Source: Micrasema longulum (lineage: Eukaryota > Arthropoda > Insecta > Trichoptera > Brachycentridae). Taken from it: DNA of 64,000 nucleotides. Position 1 is the stretch's first letter; every line of letters begins with the position of its first letter. The position numbers and the translations under genes were made by a program. A model generated the notes under the pieces. That model was not told where the DNA came from, made no database searches, and saw only the letters and a list, made by a program, of their open reading frames with translations. Shown here piece by piece: positions 56,654 through 64,000 of the stretch. The stretch spans positions 332,637 through 396,636 of the forward strand of contig JAGVSM010001691.1 of assembly GCA_022494885.1 (NCBI GenBank), given 5' to 3'.

Positions 56654-57370
56654 TGTAACGTACGCGTTACCACGATGAAAGTTTCGCCGGTTCGTCACCC
56701 GCGTCTGCCGCAGTCAAGCTTCCCGGCGTAAGTGGGAAGCCGCCCTCCCAGACCGAGCCAAAGACAAAGTCGGAAGGTAGGAGCACAGCTGCGCCGACCG
56801 CAAGTCAACCTCAATAGCCCTGAAAAGGACTTTCCACCCGGTCCAAGTGGTGCAGAGAGGCGAAGGCAGTCAGCAGGCAGAGCGGAGCGAAGAGCGAAGT
56901 GCAGGAAGGGGAACAGGGCGGAGAACGGAATAAAACACGTGTGAACTGTTCAGAGTTAGGAACTCAACTGATTTAATATCTCCCATTGACCGCCTTATAA
57001 AGCGGTGCGCGTCGGGCTCCGTGAGTCGGCCATCCCACCCGCGCCGGCTGCCTCGGAGTGGTGGGGGTAATCCTTCCCCGCCACTCGCTACATGCCGCCG
57101 GCCGCAGGTGGCGTAAATACGGGCGCTCAATGCCTGTACGGGCCATTTCGTCGGCAGCCGCGACGCGCGCAACATGACATTTACATAATATATTTTTGTA
57201 CATTTTATTCATTTTAACCTAGCTATTTTTCCCCGGTAATACTGAGGCCAGGCTCGAAAGTGACCATTTTATCTTTATTGAGAGCCCAGCCATCAGCTCT
57301 ATACATTTACCGGGGATCCTTTCTAATTAATGTATTATTTTAATTTATTCGATTTTACGCGTCCGGAACA
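56654..57370 (-). repeat. BEL/Pao 3' LTR, 717 bp
   Basis: On the minus strand it begins TGTTCCGGACGCG (57,370 down) and ends GTTACA (56,654): canonical TG...CA. The terminal 16 bases are nearly palindromic (GTAACG...CGTTAC). It includes an inverted pair CCCCGGTAA (57,231-57,239) / TTACCGGGG (57,307-57,315) in U3. The inner edge is set by the adjoining polypurine tract. Confidence 0.9.
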
Positions 57371-57378
57371 CTCCCCCC
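57371..57378 (-). other. Polypurine tract
   Basis: GGGGGGAG on the minus strand, immediately before the 3' LTR TGTT. It primes plus-strand DNA synthesis in LTR elements. The pol stop codon is only 6 bp away. Confidence 0.8.
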
Positions 57379-57384
57379 GTGCAG

Positions 57385-60313
57385 CTAGTCTGTACTATTT
57401 TCCTGCTGGGCGCGTTGTTCCTCTTCCTTCATTAGTACGGCGATCTTCACCGCTGGTCTGGTGTAGGTGCCGTTGGTGGTCCGCACCTCGACGACTCGTA
57501 CTTGTCCGTCAGCTGCTGGTTCTGCACGGGTGACTCTGCCGCGAGGCCAAGAATTCCGCGGCAGATTTGGGTCCATGATGAGCGCGAGGTCCCTGACCTG
57601 TATTGGAGGCGCGGGCTCGCGCCATTTCTTCCTGTGCGCCAAGGTGGGAAGATACTCCTTCAGCCATCGGCGCCAAAACATGTCGGCCATTTTCTGGGCG
57701 ATCCTCCATTGCTTATGAAGGCAGGCCCCTTCTTCCCTTTTGTTATAATATGCCAGAGTTGGCTGTGTGTTGGCTGACCCGAGCAAGAAGTGGTTCGGGG
57801 TCAGCGGTGCTTCGTCGTTGGGCTTGGTTGACACATGCGTGAGCGGGTGGTTGTTCACGGTGTACTCTGCTTCAGCCAATATGGTTTTGAGGGTCTCCTC
57901 TCTTGGAGCCTGCTCGTTGAGGGTTGCGTGGAGGGCTCGTTTTACAGATCTCACGAGTCTTTCCCACGCTCCCCCCATATGAGGTGATGAGGGCGGAATG
58001 AATTTCCACTCAATTTTGCGAACTGTAAGTTCGGCGAGCATTCTGGGGTCCGCCAGGAGCTCGTCTACGGCCTGTTTCAGCTCTTGGTCCGCTCCCCTGA
58101 AGTTGGTAGCGTTGTCCGAGTATAACGCGTGTGGGCAGCCTCTGCGGGCGGCCATCCTTCTTATGGCCATTATGGCGGAGTCGCTTTCGAGGGACGACGC
58201 TAGCTCCAGGTGGATCGCGCGTGTGGTGAGGCAGGTGAACAGGGCCCCATAGCGCTTTTCTTTTCTTCGGCCGTTGGTGATCATCATCGGTCCGAAGAAG
58301 TCAAGCCCGCAGTGCGTGAACGGCGGCGTCCTGAAGGCCAGTCGGGCCTCAGGCAGTTGCCCCATCAGCGGGGGTTGGGGCCGGCTGCGCAGCATTTTAC
58401 ACAGCGGGCACCATCGTGTTATCTTCCTCACAGCCCCGCGGAGTCGCAGGATGAGGTAGCTGGCTCTCAGGTCGGCGATCGTCCTCTCGACTCCCGGGTG
58501 GCCACCCTTCCGGTGGCTGTGCGTGATCAGCAGCCGGGTGTATGGGCTGGTCCCGTCCATGATAGGCGGCGCGCTGCAGTCCTCTGCGAAGCTCTGTGCC
58601 GCTTGGATGCGCGTTCCCATCCGGATGACTCCCTCGTTGTCTAAGAAGGGTGCCGCTGCATGGAGGCGGCTGTGCGGCGGGATAGGCGCCTTTCGTCTCA
58701 GGAGCTCCAGCTCTTCTCCGAAAGCCGTCTCCTGGGACCGCTTCAGCAGCATGATTTCTGCGGCCCGTGTTTCTGAGGCGTGAAGTTCAAAGGTCCCCCC
58801 TGGGGACGGTAGGGACTCGTGGCGGCGGCATCGTGCGATGAATCGCAGCACCCATGCCGTCGCCCAGACGAGTCGGGTCCACGACGAGAAGCGCTGCACC
58901 TGGGGTAGGGCCTCCGTCCGTCTGATGTGGCCCACGAAGTGGCGGGGTTGTTTCCGCTCCAGCGTCTTCTCGTCCGGTTGTTGTAGTAACTTCTTCTCTT
59001 TCGGCCAGTCGGCTTCCCCTTTTCTCAGGAAGCCGGGGCCTCCGAACCATAGTCCTGACCTCGCAAGGTCGGGTGGGCCCTTGTCGCGGGTCCCTATGTC
59101 GGCTGGGTTGTCCTTGGTGGGGACCCATTTCCAGTCCCGTACGTCTGTGAGCTCGTCAATCTCGCCCAGCCTGTTTGCGACGAACGTGCTGTACCGCAGT
59201 GGGTCGGTTCGCAGCCAACACAGGACCGTGCTCGAGTCCGTCCAGAACACGGTTTGGGTGATGAGAGCTCGACTCTCTTTTTTTATGGTGGCGGCCATCC
59301 TTGCCGCTAGTAGCGCTGCCTGGAGTTCTAGTCTAGGCACTGACAGAGGCTTTAGGGGGGCCACCTTGCACTTCGCCATTGCGGAACTTGTGGTATCGGC
59401 CCCCACAAAGTATGCCACTGTGCAGCATGCCTGCTCTGACGCGTCGCAGAACACGTGCAGTGTCACGGGTTCTTTCTGCCCTTGCAGCGAGCATCTCGGT
59501 ATTGTACAGCCGTTCGCTGCCAGCAGGTCGCGCCATTCCAACCACTTTTCGGCGTGATCCGGTTGCAGCGGTTGGTCCCAACCTGTGTTTGTCCTCCAGA
59601 TGGCTTGCAGCAATATCTTCGCCCGTATCGTGAGGCCCGCAATGAAGCCTACTGGGTCGAAGATACTCATGGCGGCGCTCAACATGCCGCGCTTGGTGGG
59701 TCGCTCCGGGATGGCTGCACTTTCGGCTCCGTGCCGAAATATAAATAGGTCGCTCTTGGGATCCCATACGATCCCGAGGACCCGCTCCGTCATTACTTCT
59801 TCCCCTATGGTGACTGCTGGATTGGCCCGGTCGTCGGCCTTTACTTCTTCCAGGACATCTGGTTTGTTTGAAGCCCACCCGGTGAGCCGGAACCCGCCAT
59901 TGCCGAGTACGAGGGTAACATCTCGTACCAGGCTTGCAGCTGTTTCTTCGCTGTCTGGGGCGTCTAGGTAGTCATCCATGTACATATTGTGCTCGATCGC
60001 CTCTGCTGCGGCGGGAAATTCTTTCGCGTGTGCTCGTGCGACTGTGTTTCGCACGAATTGCGCGCTGCTGGGTGAGCACTTCGCTCCAAACATCATGGAC
60101 GCGAAGACAAACGTGTCGGGTTCCTGCCCGTCCTGCGTCCGCCATAGGAACCGCTGCGATTGCTGGTCGGCTTCCCGGATTCTTATCCGCAGGAACATCT
60201 CCCGTATGTCGGCCGCGATGGCTACTCGTCCCTCTCTGAAGCGGATCACGTTTCCGAGTAGGGATGAAAGCAGGTCAGGTCCCGTCAGTAGATGGTCGTT
60301 CAACGCCGTCCTC
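57385..60313 (-). CDS. BEL/Pao pol: reverse transcriptase (part), RNase H, integrase
   Basis: About 975 residues, read from the frame change near 60,310 to TAG at 57,385-57,387. The visible order is an RT palm with YMDD (codons 59,971-59,982), then RNase H (VFCDASEQACC, the acidic E in LELQAALLAAR, FWTDSSTVLCWL). Integrase follows with an HH-CC zinc finger (HSHRKGGHP ... CPLC, about 58.4-58.5 kb) and a DDE core (CGLDFFGP, ALYSDNATNF, MGGAWERLVRS), with 62 and 51 residues between the acidic positions. The C-terminal domain has NHFLLG and RDLALIMDPNLPRNSWPRG, typical of BEL/Pao. All catalytic residues I can check are present. The frame has no independent start codon and depends on the upstream frame. 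Confidence 0.92.
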
Positions 60314-63300
60314 TGGAACTGGCGGCGGCGTCGAACACGACCCTTATCTTGCCAGGCTTGTTGGGGTTTGTCACCGCGAAGTGGGGCAGGTACCATTTGC
60401 GCGAATGGTGGGCGTCTACCTCCTCGCGGCTTAGTTTGACGGCGTATCCCTTTTCAATGTAGTCCGCCATCTTGGCGCGATATGCGATCGCCAGTATCGG
60501 ATCCTTCCGTCGTTTATTTTCCAGGGAGTGCAGCCGCTTCATGGCTGCTTGCCGGTTGCAGGGCAAAGAATCCCCGTCTTTCGCCCACAGTAAACCGGTC
60601 TCCCATCGTCCGGATGGTAGTTGTGTGGTTGAGCTGCTCATGAGCTCCGCCGCTCGCACATCTGTGGCGCGGCAACGTTCCAGGGTGGTTACACCTAGCG
60701 AGTCAACGGCGAAGCTCTTCTTTACCAGTTCCGCTAAGTCCCTTTCACCCTGGCCGTCTGGGGGTAATTCAAAGGCGGGGTGTACAGCCCCGCCGTAGGT
60801 GACGGCTCCTAGGGCTGTCTCGATGGTTAGCCGCCCGTCCTCTTGTAGGACTGGCGGGCCTGTAGATACCATTAGGGTGGCGTAATCAAGACCGATTAAC
60901 ATCTTCGGCTTGATGCCTGGCCCGTGTGTCTTGGTGCTCTTTCGGTTGCGGTGCGGCAGATCCATGACCCGCACCGTCTGTGCCTGGACACCAAATTCTC
61001 TGTTTCCTTTAACGAGGATTACGGATACACGCTGTGATTGTAGTGTGTCCGTGTTCCCACTGGCACCGATGAGTCTCAACTCCTCGCAGGCCCCGGTGGC
61101 GCCCACTGCACGGGCGACATCCTCCTCGAGGAGAGTTACCGATGAACCCTCGTCTAGTAGTGCGTGGATCTCCATTGACCCACGCGGGCCCTTCAAGGTT
61201 ACTGGTACTACCTTGAAGGTCACTGGGACTTCCGTTCGCCTTGTCAATAAGACTTGCTCGTTCGGCGTACTGTCCACTCTCTCGCGGTGTAGCGACCGAT
61301 GATGCCGCCCGTGGCACTCGTCGCACTTCGCCGCTTCACAGGTGGTCGTTTTGTGTCCCGGTTCCAGGCATCCGTAGCACACGAACTTGGCACGCACAAT
61401 TGTCCACCCCTCCTCTACCGTTTTCCGGAGAAACTTCCGGCATTGTCCGAATGCGTGTCCACTCATGTCGCAGAACAGGCATTTTTTGTCCTGAGTGAGA
61501 AACACGTGCCTTTCTTGGGTACGCCTTTTCTCCACTCGGGCGGGTTCCGTGCTGATCCCGATGCAACCCGCATTCGGTATTGCACCGGTCAGTCTCGCTA
61601 GCCACAGTGCCAGATCCCTGGGGGTAGCTTTTCTCATGGTATCCGCTCGTGACATAATCCACATCATCCTCTCGACTCGTGGCAGCTTCTGAGTCATCTC
61701 GGACAGAAGCTTCGGGGAGGAGAGGTGGCTTCCATCGAGGCCCTCTACGGTCGATACGACGTTTCTTATCGCGACCGCGTAGTCCGTCAGGGCCTCCAGG
61801 GATGCGTTGTCGGCCAGTTTAGGGAGTTTTCTTATCCGCTCCAGTACTCTGTCCACGACGATCTCCGGGTGTCCAAAGGCGGCCTCCAACATCTTCACAA
61901 TGTCCGGCACATTTCGGGGATCTACCAGCAAAGACGACACTGTGGCCTTGGCCCGTCCTGTGAGGGCTCGTTGCAGACGGAGAATGTTCTCCGCGTTTGT
62001 AAGGGAGCACATCTGTGTCGATTGATCAAATTGTGCCTTAAATATTCGCCATTCTAGCGGGTCGCCGGAGAATTGCGGTAGATCCCTAGCGCCGGTTTGC
62101 CTCGCCATGAACGTGTGCCACTCCGGCGGCTGTCTGTATTTCGTCACAGGCTCGCCGGTGGCACCCGGCGGCATGTATTCCGTGGGGAGCCCCTCTTGTA
62201 CCCACGCGCTCACCGGGTCACGAAACTCGTAGCCCCCCAGTGGTATAGTACGTGCCGCTACGGGCTCGCCTGGCCCGGCGGCGTAGCGTACGTCGGCGTC
62301 CTCCCTTCGGCTGTGTGCGGGTGGCGCCTCATTGTCCCGATGCCGCTCATTGTAGCGGCCTTGTAAATGTGTGTTTGTCGCTCCGGCGTAGGCCGGCTCA
62401 GCGGCGTAGGCCGGCTCAGCGGCGTAGGCCGGCTCAGCGGCGTAGCGTGTGTTGGCGGGCTCCTTCATCCTGGAGTCCGTCTCTGCGACCGGGTGCCTCC
62501 GTGGCACCCCGTCTCTCACCCGGCCGCTGTCGTAGTGGCTCGGCGGAAATGTGTACGCCACTCCGGTGTCCTCCGGATCAGCGGCGTAGCGTGTGTTGGC
62601 GGCCTCCTTCGTCCTGGAGTCCGTCTCTGCGACCGGGTGCCTCCGTGGCACCCCGTCTCTCACCCGGCCGCTGTCGTAGTGGCTCGGCGGAAGTGTGTAC
62701 GCTGCTCCGGTGTCCTCCGGATCAGCGGCGTAGCGTGCGGTGGCGGCCTCCCTTGCTCTGAAGGCTGCTTCCGTGTCGGCGACAGGGCGCTTCCATGCGG
62801 CCCCGTCTCTCACCCGGCCGCTGTCGTAGTGGCTCGGTGGATGGATGTACGCCGCTCCGGTGTCCTCCGGATCAGCGGCGTAGCGTGTGGTGTGGCGTGC
62901 GGCGGCGGCCTCCCTTGTGCTGAAGGCTGCTTCCGCGTCGGTGACAGGGCGCTTCCAAGCGGCCCCTTCTCTCGCCCGGCTGCTGTCGTAGTGGCTCGGC
63001 TGCTGGATGTACGCCGCTCCGGTAGCCTCCGGATCAGCGGCGTAGCGTGCGGCGTGGCGTGCGGCGGCAGCCTCCCTCGTACTGAGGGCTGCGTCGGTCC
63101 TAGACGCGTCTGACGTCAGCGGCAGCGGCTTGTGAGCCGGTTCCGACGTCCCGTGCGATGTGAGGTCCCTCTCGATGGTGGGCGGGAGGGGGGTTGCCAT
63201 GTCTCGTCTGGCGTCCTCTCTCGCGTTGGCGGCCTTCAGCGCGGCGATGATCTCGTTGAGGCTGCTCACCTGCCTCTCGTGATGCGCCTCGCGTTCCTCC

Positions 63301-63551
63301 ATCTGTCGGCGAAATGTCGCCGATGAGATGGACCGCTCCGAGGGTGCGGATCCCTCGTCCGAGTCCTTGTGTTCCTCCAGAAGTCCTTGATGAGGCTCCT
63401 CCTGGCAGTCGTGTGAAGGCCCTGGCTGGGGCTCCTCCTGATGTGCTCGTACAGACCCCGGTTGGGGCTCCTGAAGCTCCTCTTCGTGCTCCGTGCCGGC
63501 GTCTCGACGCGTTCCCGAACGCGTCGACACAGGCGATCTGTTGACCGGCAT
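60300..63551 (-). CDS. BEL/Pao gag, protease and N-terminal RT
   Basis: ATG at 63,551-63,549 (MPVNRSP), chosen because it is the first ATG after the primer binding site; the same frame is open further back into the LTR but without ATG. About 1083 residues. Residues 150-375 are imperfect repeats of about 48-54 residues (YAADPEDTG...PPSHYDSGRVRDG). A DUF1759-type Gag domain (LPQFSGDPLEWRIFKAQFD) lies at about 490-650. A CCHC knuckle CLFCDMSGHAFGQC is at about 691-704 and a second cysteine/histidine cluster at 725-755. The aspartic protease (DUF1758-type, ALLDEGSSVTLL) is at about 797-808, and the RT N-terminus (KWYLPHFAVTNPNKPGKIRV) lies near the end. Translation stops at TGA 60,300-60,302, inside RT. 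Confidence 0.92.
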   Translation of the reverse strand: MPVNRSPVSTRSGTRRDAGTEHEEELQEPQPGSVRAHQEEPQPGPSHDCQEEPHQGLLEEHKDSDEGSAPSERSISSATFRRQMEEREAHHERQVSSLNEIIAALKAANAREDARRDMATPLPPTIERDLTSHGTSEPAHKPLPLTSDASRTDAALSTREAAAARHAARYAADPEATGAAYIQQPSHYDSSRAREGAAWKRPVTDAEAAFSTREAAAARHTTRYAADPEDTGAAYIHPPSHYDSGRVRDGAAWKRPVADTEAAFRAREAATARYAADPEDTGAAYTLPPSHYDSGRVRDGVPRRHPVAETDSRTKEAANTRYAADPEDTGVAYTFPPSHYDSGRVRDGVPRRHPVAETDSRMKEPANTRYAAEPAYAAEPAYAAEPAYAGATNTHLQGRYNERHRDNEAPPAHSRREDADVRYAAGPGEPVAARTIPLGGYEFRDPVSAWVQEGLPTEYMPPGATGEPVTKYRQPPEWHTFMARQTGARDLPQFSGDPLEWRIFKAQFDQSTQMCSLTNAENILRLQRALTGRAKATVSSLLVDPRNVPDIVKMLEAAFGHPEIVVDRVLERIRKLPKLADNASLEALTDYAVAIRNVVSTVEGLDGSHLSSPKLLSEMTQKLPRVERMMWIMSRADTMRKATPRDLALWLARLTGAIPNAGCIGISTEPARVEKRRTQERHVFLTQDKKCLFCDMSGHAFGQCRKFLRKTVEEGWTIVRAKFVCYGCLEPGHKTTTCEAAKCDECHGRHHRSLHRERVDSTPNEQVLLTRRTEVPVTFKVVPVTLKGPRGSMEIHALLDEGSSVTLLEEDVARAVGATGACEELRLIGASGNTDTLQSQRVSVILVKGNREFGVQAQTVRVMDLPHRNRKSTKTHGPGIKPKMLIGLDYATLMVSTGPPVLQEDGRLTIETALGAVTYGGAVHPAFELPPDGQGERDLAELVKKSFAVDSLGVTTLERCRATDVRAAELMSSSTTQLPSGRWETGLLWAKDGDSLPCNRQAAMKRLHSLENKRRKDPILAIAYRAKMADYIEKGYAVKLSREEVDAHHSRKWYLPHFAVTNPNKPGKIRVVFDAAASSRGRR
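62385..63110 (-). repeat. Tandem repeats inside gag
   Basis: Two scales. An 18-bp unit (GCGTAGGCCGGCTCAGCG on the plus strand) is repeated about three times at 62,387-62,445, giving AEPAYA repeats. A unit of about 144-162 bp is repeated roughly five times to 63,110, each with CTGTCGTAGTGGCTCGG and GTGTCCTCCGGATCAGCGG (or close variants). All indels keep the frame, so the array was expanded under coding constraint. Plus-strand open frames here are antisense shadows. Confidence 0.9.
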
Positions 63552-63595
63552 GCTGTAGGTGTGTTGTAGACTGAGACCACTGGCGACGATCCTTA

Positions 63596-63609
63596 GCTCC
63601 GAAGGACCA
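63596..63609 (-). other. Primer binding site
   Basis: On the minus strand TGGTCCTTCGGAGC begins 2 nt after the LTR end. Its plus-strand complement ends CCGAAGGACCA, as a tRNA 3' end should. The tRNA species is not identified. Confidence 0.75.
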
Positions 63610-63611
63610 AA

Positions 63612-64000
63612 TGTAACGTACGCGTTACCACGATGAAAGTTTCGCCGGTTCGTCACCCGCGTCTGCCGCAGTCAAGCTTCCCGGCGTAAGTGGGAAGCCG
63701 CCCTCCCAGACAGAGCCAAAGACAAAGTCGGAAGGGAGGAGCACAGCTGCGCCGACCGCAAGTCAACCTCAATAGCCCTGAAAAGGACTTTCCACCCGGT
63801 CCAAGTGGTGCAGAGAGGCGAAGGCAGTCAGCAGGCAGAGCGGAGCGAAGAGCGAAGTGCAGGAAGGCGAACAGGACGGGGAACGGAATAAAACACGTGT
63901 GAACTGTTCAGAGTTAGGAACTCAACTGATTTAATATCTCCAATTGACCGCCTTATAAACCGGTGCGCGTCGGGCTCCGTGAGTCGGCCATCCCACCCGC
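63612..64000 (-). repeat. BEL/Pao 5' LTR, partial (cut by window edge)
   Basis: Corresponds base for base to 56,654-57,042 with 7 substitutions and no gaps. The remaining roughly 328 bp (U3) lie outside the window. Confidence 0.95.
63924..63959 (-). promoter_or_regulatory. Predicted LTR core promoter: TATA box plus initiator
   Basis: On the minus strand TTTATAA (63,959-63,953) is followed, 30 nt from the T of TATA to the start A, by TCAGTT (63,929-63,924), the arthropod initiator consensus. The predicted start is the A paired with T63,927. The same arrangement is in the other LTR (56,966-57,001). Two flanking substitutions between the LTRs leave both boxes intact. Confidence 0.6.

Larger units (their letters stand above)
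56654..64000 (-). mobile_element. BEL/Pao LTR retrotransposon, nearly complete, minus strand
   Basis: Order on the minus strand: 5' LTR (63,612 to beyond the window), primer binding site, gag-protease-RT, RT-RNase H-integrase, polypurine tract, 3' LTR (56,654-57,370). Domain order and the DUF1759/DUF1758-type Gag and protease place it in BEL/Pao. It is much more GC-rich than its surroundings. Comparing the 389 bp of LTR visible on both sides I count 7 differences (about 1.8%) and no indels, so insertion was fairly recent. The outer target duplication cannot be checked because the right LTR is cut by the window edge. One frame change in RT is the only obvious coding lesion. Confidence 0.95.

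Noticed and set aside
57270..57290. AATAAA on the minus strand of the LTR as polyadenylation signal
   Set aside because: It lies upstream of the predicted transcription start (in U3), so it cannot mark the end of R in this layout.
58210..59557. Plus-strand frames of 144 and 239 codons
   Set aside because: Antisense shadows of the BEL/Pao integrase and RNase H coding.
62252..63113. Long plus-strand frames (up to 248 codons) rich in repeated peptides
   Set aside because: Antisense to the in-frame Gag repeats. The GC-rich repeat keeps several frames open; the minus strand has the recognisable Gag.
1..64000. A novel multi-gene host or defence system
   Set aside because: No cluster of host genes, no operon-like arrangement and no unexplained large conserved protein. 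All long frames belong to retroelements.

Overview
The window looks like a piece of an arthropod, most likely insect, nuclear genome. It is strongly AT-rich, has no dense gene array, and is filled with eukaryotic transposable elements typical of arthropods: BEL/Pao, Penelope-like, RTE-like and CR1-like LINEs, tRNA-derived SINEs and foldback/MITE elements. The order cannot be set from the sequence alone. I find no host protein-coding gene I can name. Nothing supports a bacterial gene, a CRISPR array, an rRNA gene or a functional tRNA gene.

Layout. 1-0.4 kb: a Penelope-like element (PLE) reduced to a perfect 94-bp palindrome, with one hammerhead ribozyme motif on each arm. 0.5-47 kb: AT-rich intergenic or intronic sequence sprinkled with old repeats. 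These are one long-inverted-repeat foldback family (about ten copies), two or three tRNA-derived SINE families, LINE 3' ends, a 233-bp PIF/Harbinger-type MITE with a TTA target duplication, two tandem arrays, and further hammerhead-like elements near 3.9, 19.8, 29.2 and 44.95 kb. 47.1-51.15 kb: a composite insertion bounded by a 13-bp direct repeat. It consists of an inverted PLE end, a 5'-truncated RTE-like LINE on the minus strand, and a PLE body on the plus strand with reverse transcriptase and GIY-YIG endonuclease. 51.3-53.7 kb: decayed LINE fragments of two families. 53.7-56.65 kb: sparse AT-rich sequence. 56.65-64 kb: a GC-rich, young BEL/Pao LTR retrotransposon on the minus strand, nearly complete, whose 5' LTR runs off the right edge.

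How the parts work together. The BEL/Pao element reads right to left: LTR promoter (TATA plus initiator), primer binding site, Gag with zinc knuckles, protease, reverse transcriptase, RNase H, integrase, polypurine tract, 3' LTR. A single frame change inside the RT region splits the polyprotein. The PLE supplies RT plus GIY-YIG endonuclease, and its inverted termini carry hammerhead ribozymes.

The most interesting thread is the repeated architecture of a hammerhead ribozyme sitting in inverted terminal repeats. At least four loci, apparently from several element families, show it. Stem I and stem II covary between the two clearest PLE families, so the motif is unlikely to be chance.
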